37,954 nt of DNA from a virus, in the IMG/VR virus record IMGVR_UViG_3300021341_000003, positions 1 through 37,954 of that record. One strand, written 5' to 3'. Each line of letters opens with the position of its first letter. Position 1 is the stretch's first letter. Below are positions 22,046 through 31,030 of this stretch, in pieces. Made by a program: the position numbers and the translations under genes. The notes beneath the pieces are model-generated. The model ran no database searches. It was not told the DNA's origin and saw only the letters and a program-made list of their open reading frames with translations.

Positions 22046-25000
22046 AGGTAACGGTCAGGGCTACCGCAATGCTGGTGCCGCACTCCAGATCGCAAGCGCG
22101 GTCAGCCTCTTCTACGCCGTACGCGGTACACTGAAGGGCGCTAAGGGTGACATCGAGGGTGCAGTCAAGGACGCCGACCTCGCTGAGGGAGCTGCTGAGG
22201 CAGCCGCCCGTGACGAGAAGTTCGTCGAGCCTGAGCAGCTGGCGCTGCCGCTCGAGGGCGCACCCAAAGCGGCCACCGAAGCGGCCACCGTTCCGGCCAT
22301 CGCAGGGAAAACCGCAGACAATGCAGGGGCTTCCGGCGCTGACGAAGCGGCCACCGAAGCGGCCACCGATCGTGGGCTTGAGGACATCCTCGACCCCGAG
22401 CAGGCCGACGAGTTCATGCAACGGGTCATCGGAAACATCCGAGCCCAGGACGACGCAGGCAACCGCATTGCCGGTGGCTTCGACTTCACCCAGGACTTCG
22501 ACCCGCTGACCGGCGTGAACCCGAAGTACCTCTCTTCGGAGCGTGGTGTGGTGGCCGTCGCAGAGGCCATCGGTAAGACCGCCTCAGAGCATGTGCGTGG
22601 AGCCCGTGGGCCGGACGTGCAGAAGTGGGACGACGTCATCGGCTCGGCTGAGAAGCTGGCCGAGGAGTTCACCACTGACGGTGCGACCCTGGCAGCCAAC
22701 GTGGCGCGCCTGACATCCCAAGGCCAGGACATCCCGGCAACCCTCACGGCCCTCCGGTCGATCGCTGAGAGTTCCCGTCGCAACGTCCTGCGCAATGCCG
22801 AAGCCTTCACCCACAACCGCTCCGGTGAGAACACGGCCCAGCTGCTGAACAGCATCCAGACCCTAGCCAACGTGCAGGGTGCCGTGAAAGGCTACAGCTC
22901 GAACATCGCCCGTGCCCTGAACATCCACAAGGCCGTCCTCTCTGAGGTCGACGGGGTGAGCAAGGCCCTGGCCGAGATCGACGACCCGAACCTCATCAAC
23001 GCTCTGGACCCAACCGGCGCAAGTGGTACGGCACAGGACGCTCTCGACAAGCTGACGGGTCGCATTCGCTCTGCCCGTGGCAACCCGAAGCGCCTCGCGC
23101 GTATCCTCGAGCCGTCCACCTTCCAGCGTGCACAGCGCATCGCTGAGACTTGGTACACCTCCTCCATCATGTCCGCCCCAGGCACCCTCGTGGTGAACTT
23201 CGGTGGTGGCCTCCAGCAGAACCTCTTGCAGCCGCTCGAGCGTGCGCTGGGTGGTGCCCTCGCGGGGAACCGTGAGCTGGCCCAGGAAGGGATCGACCAG
23301 CTGTACTACACATGGGCCTCCACCTTTGAGGCTGTCCGTGTGGGTGCACGAGCATGGAAGTCCAACACCCCGATCCTTGAAGGGTTCGAGGGCAGGGGCA
23401 ACACCATCCTCGGTGACGTAGATGCCGGTGGTATCTCCGCAGCTGATCTGGCCGTCCGGTCTGACAGTGCTGTTGGCAAGGTGCTCAACGGCATGAACTG
23501 GGTGACCAACACCACCTTCCGCAACATCCTCTTCACTGACGAGACGGTTCGGCAGATGGCGTTCCTCGGTCGACAGCGTTCGCAATTCGCCCGCGTTGGT
23601 CGCGGCAACGGTCTCTCCGGCAAGCGCCTGGCTGATTACGTCGACACTCAGATGGACACTGTCTATCGAGACGGCGCGGCCCTGCGTAACGACAAAGGCA
23701 ACATCATCGCTGAGCAGGCGGCTGAAGAAGGCCGCGCAGCTGTATTCCAGCAGAGGCTCGATCCTGGCTCCCTGTCCTACAAGACGGAGCGTGCCATCCG
23801 GGCTGTCCCTGGCAGCCGCATCTTCCTGGCCCCGTTCATCCGTACTCCCATCAACATCCTCAAGACGCAAATCCGCAGGACCCCAGGTCTTCGCCATGTG
23901 CTCGAGGACGTCCGCATGGACCTGAAGAGTGCAGACCCATCGGTGCGAGCAGCAGCTGAAGGCCGTATGGCTCTCGGCACCGGCATGTACTCCGTGGCCA
24001 TGATGCTCGGCTTCTCCGGTATGTTCACCGGGGCAGGCACAGGCGACTACCGCAAGAACCGTGCGCTGGAGCAATCCGGTGAGTTCCTGCCGTTCTCCTT
24101 CATCGCCCCTGACGGGAAGCACTACAGTATCTCCCGCAATGACCCGATCGCCGGTCACATTCAGGTGGCCGCTACGGTGGCAGACCTGACGATGCGTGCG
24201 ATTGCCAGCGGAGAGGAAGACGGTGACCTAGCCAAGATGGCCCAGGACGGAGCAGGCATCCTGTTCACCTCCCTCGTGTCCTCCCTCAAGGACAAGACCT
24301 ACCTGCAGTCCCTCGGTGACTTCTTCGAGGCCATCGACAAGGCAGGTGAGGAGGGAAGCGATGCAGGTATCCAGCGCTTCTTCGGCTCCAAGGCTGGTGG
24401 CTTCGTGCCGTCAATCGTGGCCGGGGGTGTGCTCGACGCTTCTCCTGACCCGGTCGCCAAGGTGACCAATGACTGGCTCGACCACGTTCAGAAGCGCCTC
24501 CCTGGTCTGCAGGAATATGTCGACGACAAGTACGACGTGTTCGGGCGTAAGCTCTCCAACGACCGTGGCTGGCCGCTGAACACCCTGAACGTCTCCCGCA
24601 CGAGCCTAGAGACGAGCGACCTTGGTGAGGAATACTCCCGCCTGTTGCTGACCTCTGGCAAACTCAAGGAGACTGTCGAGAAGAAGTACCGTGGTGTGGA
24701 CCTGACGAAGATCAAGTCCGTGGATGGTAAGCAGTCTGTGCACGCACGGTGGCAGGAGCTGTATGGTTCCATCCGCCTAGGCACGGACCTCACCCCCAAC
24801 CCCAGCGGACTGACGCTAGAGGAAACCCTCAACGCCCTCATCTCCTCCGACTACTACCGGAATGAGCTGACTGACGGGCAGGAGGGTGTGGCTGGTACTC
24901 GCCTCGAGAAGATCGGCTCCATCATGAGCAAGTACAAGAAGGAGGCGCGCAACGCCCTCATCTTGGAAACGCCTGCGCTGCAGGATGCTCTGGGTGAAGA

Positions 25001-25112
25001 GATCGACAAGAAGAAGAAAGCCACCGAAGCCGGGTCTGACCCGATCCCTGAGACGGGCCGTGAGAAACAACGCACGGTCTACACTGACTTCCTCCGTACG
25101 TACAGGAAATAA
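22017..25112 (+). CDS. Large internal virion (ejection) protein, single-gene form
   Basis: 1031 aa. The start MCPPPTQSGEGNGQG and a hydrophobic AALQIASAVSLFYAVRG resemble T7-type gp14 N-termini. An Ala/Thr/Glu linker with two copies of EAATEAAT (about residues 82-118) leads to a long, mainly helical body. One hydrophobic stretch (GMYSVAMMLGFSGMFTGAG) lies near residue 660. It occupies the place of T7 gp14-gp15-gp16 (together about 2260 aa) in one much shorter gene, and I see no lytic transglycosylase motif. It probably forms the ejected core. Fusion of gp14-like and gp15/16-like parts is inference. Confidence 0.75.
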   Translation: MCPPPTQSGEGNGQGYRNAGAALQIASAVSLFYAVRGTLKGAKGDIEGAVKDADLAEGAAEAAARDEKFVEPEQLALPLEGAPKAATEAATVPAIAGKTADNAGASGADEAATEAATDRGLEDILDPEQADEFMQRVIGNIRAQDDAGNRIAGGFDFTQDFDPLTGVNPKYLSSERGVVAVAEAIGKTASEHVRGARGPDVQKWDDVIGSAEKLAEEFTTDGATLAANVARLTSQGQDIPATLTALRSIAESSRRNVLRNAEAFTHNRSGENTAQLLNSIQTLANVQGAVKGYSSNIARALNIHKAVLSEVDGVSKALAEIDDPNLINALDPTGASGTAQDALDKLTGRIRSARGNPKRLARILEPSTFQRAQRIAETWYTSSIMSAPGTLVVNFGGGLQQNLLQPLERALGGALAGNRELAQEGIDQLYYTWASTFEAVRVGARAWKSNTPILEGFEGRGNTILGDVDAGGISAADLAVRSDSAVGKVLNGMNWVTNTTFRNILFTDETVRQMAFLGRQRSQFARVGRGNGLSGKRLADYVDTQMDTVYRDGAALRNDKGNIIAEQAAEEGRAAVFQQRLDPGSLSYKTERAIRAVPGSRIFLAPFIRTPINILKTQIRRTPGLRHVLEDVRMDLKSADPSVRAAAEGRMALGTGMYSVAMMLGFSGMFTGAGTGDYRKNRALEQSGEFLPFSFIAPDGKHYSISRNDPIAGHIQVAATVADLTMRAIASGEEDGDLAKMAQDGAGILFTSLVSSLKDKTYLQSLGDFFEAIDKAGEEGSDAGIQRFFGSKAGGFVPSIVAGGVLDASPDPVAKVTNDWLDHVQKRLPGLQEYVDDKYDVFGRKLSNDRGWPLNTLNVSRTSLETSDLGEEYSRLLLTSGKLKETVEKKYRGVDLTKIKSVDGKQSVHARWQELYGSIRLGTDLTPNPSGLTLEETLNALISSDYYRNELTDGQEGVAGTRLEKIGSIMSKYKKEARNALILETPALQDALGEEIDKKKKATEAGSDPIPETGREKQRTVYTDFLRTYRK

Positions 25113-25864
25113 TGTCCTTCTACTCCATTGCGACGTGGACCGGGGACGGAGTTACGACTTCGTTCTCGGTTCCGTTCCCCTATATCAACCAGTCCCACGT
25201 CCTTGTGTCTGTGGGCGGTGAGGCCGTAGCCTACAGCTTCACCTCACCATCGCAGATCACCTTCTCGGTGGCCCCTGCGAACGGCGCTGCGGTTTCATTC
25301 CAGCGCAAGACCCCGAGTGACGACCTGCTTGCCTACATCCAGGGTAAGTCGGTGCTCAAGAGCAAAGAGCTGAACCTCGTCTACACGCAGCTGCTGTACA
25401 TCATGCAGGAAGTGTTCGACGTTGGTGCGGGTCTCGAGGACAGCACGATTGAGGTCGGAGCTGCTCTCGCTGAGATCATCGCTGCTCTCGCAGAAATCCG
25501 CGTGGTCGCCTCCGCGATCGCCTACCAGTACGACGCGATTGTCTCTGTCCCGTACAACCCGCAGGTGGATGACACTGTCGCTCACTTCCCGGTGGTCCGT
25601 CCGCTCCTCCTCGAGCAGGATGCCCCTGGGTCTGAAGCCGACGCACTCTATCCGCCATCCTCATTACCCGCAGTGGTCAGCATTCGGAAGAATGACGTAG
25701 AGGTCGGCACTGTTACCTTCCTCGCCGGAAGCTCTGACGGCACCTTCAACGTGCCCGCAGACGTGACCTTCGTGGCAGGCGATACGATCTCCTACGTAGT
25801 CACATCTGCTGATCTGACCTTCCGCCACTTCGGCATCACCACCAAACTCAAGAGGACTGCATAA
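25112..25864 (+). CDS. Tail fibre adaptor with T7 gp17 N-terminal domain
   Basis: 250 aa. The first 130 residues (TWTGDGVTTSFSVPFPYI; QRKTPSDDLLAYIQGKSVL; ELNLVYTQLLYIMQEVFD) are the T7 tail-fibre N-terminal domain that binds the tail. A heptad-like helical rod follows (about 105-140: EVGAALAEIIAALAEIRV), then a small beta domain. There is no receptor-binding tip of its own, so it is probably a short adaptor or fibre root that carries the products of the next genes. Confidence 0.88.
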   Translation: MSFYSIATWTGDGVTTSFSVPFPYINQSHVLVSVGGEAVAYSFTSPSQITFSVAPANGAAVSFQRKTPSDDLLAYIQGKSVLKSKELNLVYTQLLYIMQEVFDVGAGLEDSTIEVGAALAEIIAALAEIRVVASAIAYQYDAIVSVPYNPQVDDTVAHFPVVRPLLLEQDAPGSEADALYPPSSLPAVVSIRKNDVEVGTVTFLAGSSDGTFNVPADVTFVAGDTISYVVTSADLTFRHFGITTKLKRTA

Positions 25865-26919
25865 TGGCCCTTCGCGCTATTGAAGGCTTCGACTGGTGTG
25901 CCTCGCTGGCGACCCTCGGAGCTGGCAAGAAATTCCGAACGATCGGCTCCTCCAGTGACATCACACTCACTGCGGGTCGTCTCGGGGGTAAGTGCCTGAA
26001 CCTCGCCAGGTCTTCCTTCGGCTCCCTCGGTGTGGCCGTCCTGTTCGACCAGGCTGTCACATCCGGTACGGTGCACATGGGTGTGGCCATCCGTGTGGAC
26101 AGCCTCGAGAACAACGAGCGAGCCCTGTTTAGTCTTGGCTCTGCCGGGTACCCGCACATGACCGTGAGCGTGAACGGTGCTGGCTACGTTGAGATCAGGG
26201 AGTTCGACAGCAACGCTCCAGTCGCCACGAGCGTCACCCACTTCCTGCAGCTGGGCCAGTGGTACTTCATCGAGGTGTCTATGCCGGTCGCTGGTACCGG
26301 GACGATGCAGGTGTTCGTGAACAACGAGCTTGCAGTGGCCTACTACGGTAACCTCCTTCCCAACCCGGACGGCCCCGCAGCTATCTCTGAGGTGCACTTC
26401 GGTTGCGCAAAGAGTGGTCGTGAGAACACGCAGGCGTCCTACGACGACTTTTACGCGCTGGACGAGACTGGCTCTGAGGCGAACTCTCGCCTTGGTGACA
26501 GCCGTATTGAATGGCGCCCACCCACTGCCGATGAGGAACTGGACTTCGCGATCGAAGGCGCCGAGGTGACAGGTTACGAGAGTGTCGACGACGCTACCGG
26601 TCACGACGGAGACGTCACTGCTATCTCAAGTGCCACGACCGGTCACCGCGCTGTGTTCTCCTCCGGTGCTGGTCTGTCCACTGTTCCGCGTAAAATCCAC
26701 GGCGTGTCCATCCTGCACGTCTCCCGTAAGGAGGGTGCCGATGCGAAGTCGCAGAAGGTTGTCCTGTCCTCCGGGGCTACTGAGGTGGCAGGCACCAGCC
26801 GGTCGCTTCTGGACACCTACGCCGCAAACGACGATCTGTTCGCAGTGGACCCAAACACGGGTATCGAGTGGACAGTCGGTGGTATCACCGCATCCAAGTT
26901 CGGCGTTGAGGTGACCTGA
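25864..26919 (+). CDS. Tail fibre / receptor-binding protein with LamG-like domain
   Basis: 351 aa. Residues about 1-205 look like a concanavalin/LamG-type beta sandwich (AIEGFDWCASLATLGAGKKF; LGQWYFIEVSMPVAGTGTMQ; SYDDFYALDETGS). The rest is beta-rich with RSLLDTYAANDDLFAVDPNTG. Such proteins are common as distal fibre or tip proteins that bind sugars. Start and stop overlap the neighbours by one base. Confidence 0.7.
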   Translation: MALRAIEGFDWCASLATLGAGKKFRTIGSSSDITLTAGRLGGKCLNLARSSFGSLGVAVLFDQAVTSGTVHMGVAIRVDSLENNERALFSLGSAGYPHMTVSVNGAGYVEIREFDSNAPVATSVTHFLQLGQWYFIEVSMPVAGTGTMQVFVNNELAVAYYGNLLPNPDGPAAISEVHFGCAKSGRENTQASYDDFYALDETGSEANSRLGDSRIEWRPPTADEELDFAIEGAEVTGYESVDDATGHDGDVTAISSATTGHRAVFSSGAGLSTVPRKIHGVSILHVSRKEGADAKSQKVVLSSGATEVAGTSRSLLDTYAANDDLFAVDPNTGIEWTVGGITASKFGVEVT

Positions 26920-27668
26920 TGCCTCTGCCCGTAACTGTGGTCAACCCGTCCTTTGAGGCGGGTGACCTAACAGGGTGGACAGCATACTCGACAGGCGCGA
27001 CTTACGCTGCCCCGGTGGTGACCACATCCTCACCGGGTCCGTACGACGGTTCCTACTACCTGAACGCTGGCAACCCAGATGCTGGTAACCACATTGGTGT
27101 GTATCAGGACATAACCATCGACCCGGCGTGGTGGGGCGTGGACCTGCTGCTGTCCGTCCAGACAAGGCAGTCGGCAAGTACAGGTGCTGCGTACTCTCAC
27201 GTTCAGTTCGACTTCTACGACAGCGGTGACGCCCTCATAGGCACGCCTGTTGTGTCGCAGATTGACCCGTACGCCCTGTTCGGAATAGAGACCTGGGGAG
27301 AGCACGCAGCAAGCGCGCCAATCCCGACAGACGCCGCCTACGTCCGAGTGAGGCTCGCGCGCTACAGGATTACCACCACCGGGGTGCGCATCCACTTCGA
27401 CGCCCTGACCATATCTGTGGACGTTGCCACAACCGAGGCGTGGGAAACCCAGTTAGGTCAGCAAGTCACGCTGTCTGACGAGGGTAGTCAGGACACCACC
27501 CAGGTGGGGCAGGAGGTCTCATTCTCCGAGACTGGTCAGGTGACTACCACACAGGTCATCATGCAGGTCCTGCGCTCCGTCTCCGGTGAGCAAATCCCTG
27601 TCACCATGCTCATCCCAACCGGATGGGACCCCGCTATCCCAATCCTCCCAACCATAACAGACGAGTAA
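26919..27668 (+). CDS. Tail fibre protein with carbohydrate-binding-like domain
   Basis: 249 aa. The first 170 residues begin VTVVNPSFEAGDLTGW, a typical opening of galactose-binding-like/CBM jelly-roll domains, and run to TTGVRIHFDALTISVD. A repeat-like tail follows (TQLGQQVTLSDEGSQ and VGQEVSFSETGQVTT). It is probably the second receptor-binding part of the fibre. Confidence 0.65.
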   Translation: MPLPVTVVNPSFEAGDLTGWTAYSTGATYAAPVVTTSSPGPYDGSYYLNAGNPDAGNHIGVYQDITIDPAWWGVDLLLSVQTRQSASTGAAYSHVQFDFYDSGDALIGTPVVSQIDPYALFGIETWGEHAASAPIPTDAAYVRVRLARYRITTTGVRIHFDALTISVDVATTEAWETQLGQQVTLSDEGSQDTTQVGQEVSFSETGQVTTTQVIMQVLRSVSGEQIPVTMLIPTGWDPAIPILPTITDE

Positions 27669-27892
27669 TGCCATCTGAACCCTTCAACATCCCTACCGCT
27701 GACGACCCCGCCTCTCGAATGGTGAGGGTTGAGACCAAGCTGGACGTGATCCTGTCCCAGCTCGCAGGCCACGAGCCGCGTATTCGTAAGGTCGAGAGTG
27801 CTATTGCTGCCCTGTGGGGTGGTGGTGGGCTCCTGGCTGGGATCGTCGCCACGTTCGGCGTGCTCGTAACCGTTTGGACGCAGACACGCTGA
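27668..27892 (+). CDS. XhlA-like holin candidate (T7 gp17.5 position)
   Basis: 74 aa from ATG 27668 (TAATG overlap). The N-terminal half is polar and amphipathic (RMVRVETKLDVILSQLAGHE), then comes one membrane helix (about residues 49-70) and a basic end. This is the layout of haemolysin XhlA and of many small holins, and the place between tail fibre and terminase equals that of T7 gp17.5. A second holin is encoded at 16628, so the division of labour is unknown. Confidence 0.7.
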   Translation: MPSEPFNIPTADDPASRMVRVETKLDVILSQLAGHEPRIRKVESAIAALWGGGGLLAGIVATFGVLVTVWTQTR

Positions 27893-28200
27893 TGTCTGAC
27901 GCCCCGTCGAACCTCCCCTTCGTGATGCCCGACTGGGACACGCTGAGGAAGTACGTGGACGAGGCGCGTATCCGCACCCTCCAGAACCTTCTTGCGAAGG
28001 CTCAGGACGGAACGGCCAGCGCCTCGGACTACACTGTGCTTTTGAAGGTCGCGAAGGAGGTAGAGGAACTGATCCCACACTCCGTACTCGGAGAAATGCA
28101 AGAACGATCGAAGGAACTGCTCGAAACTCCCGAAGAGGAAGTCATGTTCGGGGCAGATGACACCTACGATCCCGAAACTCCACTGGATAGCTTCCACTAA
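27892..28200 (+). CDS. Terminase small subunit (T7 gp18-like)
   Basis: 102 aa from ATG 27892, overlapping the previous stop (T7 gp18 has 89 aa). Helical N-terminus with FVMPDWDTLRKYVDEARIR and ASASDYTVLLKVAKEVEEL; acidic C-terminal tail (ETPEEEVMFGADDTYDPE). It should recognise the concatemer and start packaging with the large subunit, which begins six bases downstream. Confidence 0.82.
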   Translation: MSDAPSNLPFVMPDWDTLRKYVDEARIRTLQNLLAKAQDGTASASDYTVLLKVAKEVEELIPHSVLGEMQERSKELLETPEEEVMFGADDTYDPETPLDSFH

Positions 28201-28205
28201 TCAGT

Positions 28206-30020
28206 ATGGAAACATCCACCTCGTCCCGTGCGCTGGCCCTACCGGCCTCCGAAACGGGCGCAGTAACCGGGGACCCGCTCAAGGCTGACTTCAGGAACTT
28301 CCTGGTGGCCATGTGGCGGTTCCTCGGCCTGCCCAAACCGACACCCCTGCAGCTGGACATCGCGTATCACCTGCAGCATGGCCCCAAGCGTGACATCATC
28401 CAGGCTTTCCGGGGTGCTGCCAAGTCGTGGATCACCGCAGCCTACGTGCTGTGGCGGCTCTACTGCGACCCGCAGCTCCTGATCCTGGTCGTATCCGCCT
28501 CGGGTAACCGCGCAGCGAAGTTCACACGCTTCTGTCTGGACATCATCATGCGCTGGGAACGCCTCCGGCACCTCCGCCCCAAGCCCAACCAGCGGCAATC
28601 CTCACTCGGCTTCGACGTGGGACCCGCTGAGGACAGACCTGACCAGCAGCCCAGCATGGAAGCTAAGGGTATCACTGGTCAGATCACGGGTGGCCGTGCT
28701 GATGTTATCGTCGCGGACGACGTGGAGGTCCCCCGTAACTCCGACACGGAGACCAAACGGGAGAAGCTGCGGGAGCAGATCAGGGAATTTGACGCTATTC
28801 TGCGCCCTGACAATGCCGACGCGGTCATCAAGTACCTGGGTACGCCCCAGACTGAAAGCTCCATCTACTCCACACTGTCCACTCGTGGCTACGCTACGCG
28901 CATCTGGCCCATCCTGTTCCCCGATCCCTCCAAGCTGGACACGATCTGGGGCTCTCAGTTGGCCCCATCAGTGCGCAATGCAGTGATCCGCAGGCCGGAA
29001 CTCGCCGGTAAGACTGTGGAGCCCACCCGCTTCTCCAATGAGGACATCGCTGTCCGCCGTCTCTCGTACGGCTCCATTGGTTTCGCCCTCCAGTTCATGC
29101 TGGATACCCGAGCAGGGGACGCTAACCGCTTCCCTCTGAAGCTCAACGACCTCGTCGTGACCTCCTGTGGGGACCCTGAGAAGGGACCCGAGAGCCTGGC
29201 ATGGGCCGGTTCGAAGGAATACGCGATCGAGGACCTGGAGCACTTCGGGATGGAAGGGGATAGGCTGCACAAGCCTGCCTTTCTCAGTGACCATTGGGTC
29301 CCCTGGCAGTTCTCCCTCATGGCTATCGACCCCTCTGGCCGAGGCTCTGACGAAACCGCCTACTGTATCCTCCGCTTCCTCAACGGACGCCTCTTCCTGA
29401 CCTCCTTCGGGGGTATTGCAGGGGGCTATGACGAGGCAGTCCTGGAGAAACTGGGGAAGATCGCAGCAGTGAACCGCGTGAACCTTATCGTGGTCGAGGA
29501 CAACTTCGGCCAGGGCATGTTCGCCCAGCTCCTGAAGCCTCATGTGCACTGCACCGTGGAGACCGAACGGGTCACCACCCAGAAGGAACGCCGGATCATC
29601 TCCGCCCTGGAGCCTGTCATCAGTGGCCACCGCCTTGTCGTCGACAGGGAGGCCCTGGAGAAGGACCACGAGGTGTTCTCTCTGGACGTCAACGAGGACC
29701 GTGAGGAGGCAGTCGGGGAGGAGGGGAAGAGATACTACTCTCTCACCTACCAACTCTCCCGCATCACCTTCGAGAAGAACTCTCTGCCTCACGATGACCG
29801 CATCGACGTCCTGGGTCTCGCAGTCAAATACTACGAGGACCGCCTGGACCTCGCCACCGGCACCCTGGAGATCGCCTCCGAGGAGCGCCGCATCGAGTTC
29901 GAGATCGAGGAGTTCCTGTACGGCATCTTTGAAGGGACCCGCGAAGGGCTCCCCAACACTGGCCACATCGTGATCGGTCAGATGCCTGGCAACCCCAACA
30001 TCCTCAACCGCAACCGCTAA
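28206..30020 (+). CDS. Terminase large subunit (T7 gp19-like)
   Basis: 604 aa (T7 gp19 has 586). ATPase: Walker A-type QAFRGAAKSW (about 66-75), Walker B VIVADDVE (about 167-174). Nuclease: IDPSGRGSDETAY (about 374), VVEDNFGQG (about 428) and HDDRIDVLGL (about 529) supply the acidic metal-binding residues. It pumps DNA into the prohead and cuts the concatemer. Confidence 0.95.
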   Translation: METSTSSRALALPASETGAVTGDPLKADFRNFLVAMWRFLGLPKPTPLQLDIAYHLQHGPKRDIIQAFRGAAKSWITAAYVLWRLYCDPQLLILVVSASGNRAAKFTRFCLDIIMRWERLRHLRPKPNQRQSSLGFDVGPAEDRPDQQPSMEAKGITGQITGGRADVIVADDVEVPRNSDTETKREKLREQIREFDAILRPDNADAVIKYLGTPQTESSIYSTLSTRGYATRIWPILFPDPSKLDTIWGSQLAPSVRNAVIRRPELAGKTVEPTRFSNEDIAVRRLSYGSIGFALQFMLDTRAGDANRFPLKLNDLVVTSCGDPEKGPESLAWAGSKEYAIEDLEHFGMEGDRLHKPAFLSDHWVPWQFSLMAIDPSGRGSDETAYCILRFLNGRLFLTSFGGIAGGYDEAVLEKLGKIAAVNRVNLIVVEDNFGQGMFAQLLKPHVHCTVETERVTTQKERRIISALEPVISGHRLVVDREALEKDHEVFSLDVNEDREEAVGEEGKRYYSLTYQLSRITFEKNSLPHDDRIDVLGLAVKYYEDRLDLATGTLEIASEERRIEFEIEEFLYGIFEGTREGLPNTGHIVIGQMPGNPNILNRNR

Positions 30021-30044
30021 CCCCTACCAACTGGAAACACCCTC

Positions 30045-30449
30045 ATGTCCAACAATGTCATCACCAAGCTGGCTGCTGCAAACGAAGGCACGACCTCCCC
30101 GGTCTCCCACTTCACCGGCAGCGCTCAGTTCCTCCTCTTCCTCGACGCAGCCTTCACGGGTGCCGCTGACGTGAAGCTGCAGGATAGCGCAGACGGCGTC
30201 ACCTACGCTGATGTGGTCGCTCTCGGTGAAGCCGCTGCAGTGGTCTCCGCTGATGGCCGCTACGCATACCCCTATGTCCGCCCCTACGTTCGCCTCGTGA
30301 CAGGCGCTGGAGTGGGCACCACGACCGCCAAGTTCCGTGTCAACGAGATCGGCAACTTCCCCATCTCCCAGGAGGCCGTTCCGGCAGCCGCTGACGTGGG
30401 CTACGGCGACGTCTTCTACCGCTTCCTGGAGCAGGCGTTCGCTGAGTAA
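30045..30449 (+). CDS. Putative virion (head decoration) protein
   Basis: 134 aa, 24 bases after the large terminase gene. It is beta-rich with few charges (AQFLLFLDAAFTGAADVKLQ; YVRPYVRLVTGAGVG) and has no membrane segment. The pattern VKLQDSADGVTYADV and RPYVRLV resembles small capsid-associated beta-sandwich proteins known from other phages. The position, last gene before the genome ends, is where T7 has gp19.5. The function is inferred only. Confidence 0.6.
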   Translation: MSNNVITKLAAANEGTTSPVSHFTGSAQFLLFLDAAFTGAADVKLQDSADGVTYADVVALGEAAAVVSADGRYAYPYVRPYVRLVTGAGVGTTTAKFRVNEIGNFPISQEAVPAAADVGYGDVFYRFLEQAFAE

Positions 30450-30477
30450 TCAGATCCACCTACGGGGCGGGCCAACA

Positions 30478-30494
30478 GCACGCATACGCGCGCG
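30478..30494. repeat. Alternating purine-pyrimidine tract ending in (CG)n
   Basis: Seventeen bases in strict purine-pyrimidine alternation, ending CGCGCGCG, about 30 bases after the last late gene. (CG)n is the sequence most prone to form Z-DNA under negative supercoiling. Confidence 0.6.
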
Positions 30495-30659
30495 ACGGGC
30501 TCGCTCCACGGGTCTCTCCGGTACCAACTGACCGGCCCTCCTTACTGCCTCTCCTGGGGCATCCTGAGCGTTCCTCTGAGGGGGACACTGAGGGCGATGT
30601 TTGGGGGTCATATTTTCGAGGTACAGAAGTATAGCGGAGAGAGTGAGATACCCCCCGTG

Positions 30660-30925
30660 GGGGCGGGCACGCATATGAGCGCGACACACGCACGCCTGCG
30701 CACGTACACGCATGGGCACGCCTGTGTGCGCCTGCCGACACGCGTACGCGACACGCCTGCGCTCGATCCCCAACAACCACGGGCCTTGCCAACGGATTGC
30801 ATATCCCTCGCACGTCGCGGCGGGCCTGCGCGTGTGCGCCTGGGTGTGCCTGCGCGTGTGTATGCGCGGGGTTCCGCTCTGTGCGCGGGCGCGATGTGTG
30901 TGTGCTTGTGCGCGCATATGGGCGA
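30660..30925. repeat. GC-rich alternating tract with quasi-inverted halves
   Basis: The left half (about 30665-30770) is rich in CA/CG steps, the right half (about 30810-30925) in TG/GC steps, so the two are rough reverse complements (for example TGCGCACGTACACGCATG at 30697-30714 against TGCGCGTGTGTATGCGCG at 30851-30868). Both of these 18-mers alternate purine and pyrimidine without a break. The tract could form Z-DNA or a long imperfect hairpin. It is unlike any coding part of the window. Confidence 0.6.
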
Positions 30926-30933
30926 TTTTTTCG

Positions 30934-30965
30934 GTTAACAGACGGTTACTGTTGGTGATCGTCAC
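30934..30965 (+). promoter_or_regulatory. Early-region motif, copy 1
   Basis: GTTAAC, 11 bases, then GTTGGTGATCGTCAC (30951-30965). Two further copies lie at 31031 and 33267 with spacing of 12 and 11 bases. TTAACA could serve as a -35 box with conserved ATCGTC at -10 distance; a repressor operator is equally possible. Confidence 0.45.
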
Positions 30966-31030
30966 GCTTAATGGGCCGGCTGATGCAAGAAAAAACCTCA
31001 ATGTTTTCATCGGCTTGTGAACTTTCTTCG

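Noticed and set aside
22330-22370. CTGACGA followed by CCGAAGC inside the internal protein gene as a hammerhead core
   Set aside because: The GAAA box is absent and no pairing for stems I and III is visible. The string comes from the EAATEAAT repeat.
22863-24158. 431-aa open frame on the minus strand inside the internal virion protein gene
   Set aside because: GC-rich coding DNA leaves long antisense frames. The plus frame is a full virion gene in context, and the antisense product has no recognisable motifs.
30450-31010. 186-aa open frame on the minus strand and 102-113-aa frames on the plus strand in the GC-rich non-coding region
   Set aside because: The products are Arg/His/Ala/Cys-rich low-complexity strings produced by the alternating tracts, with no ribosome binding site and no protein-like order.
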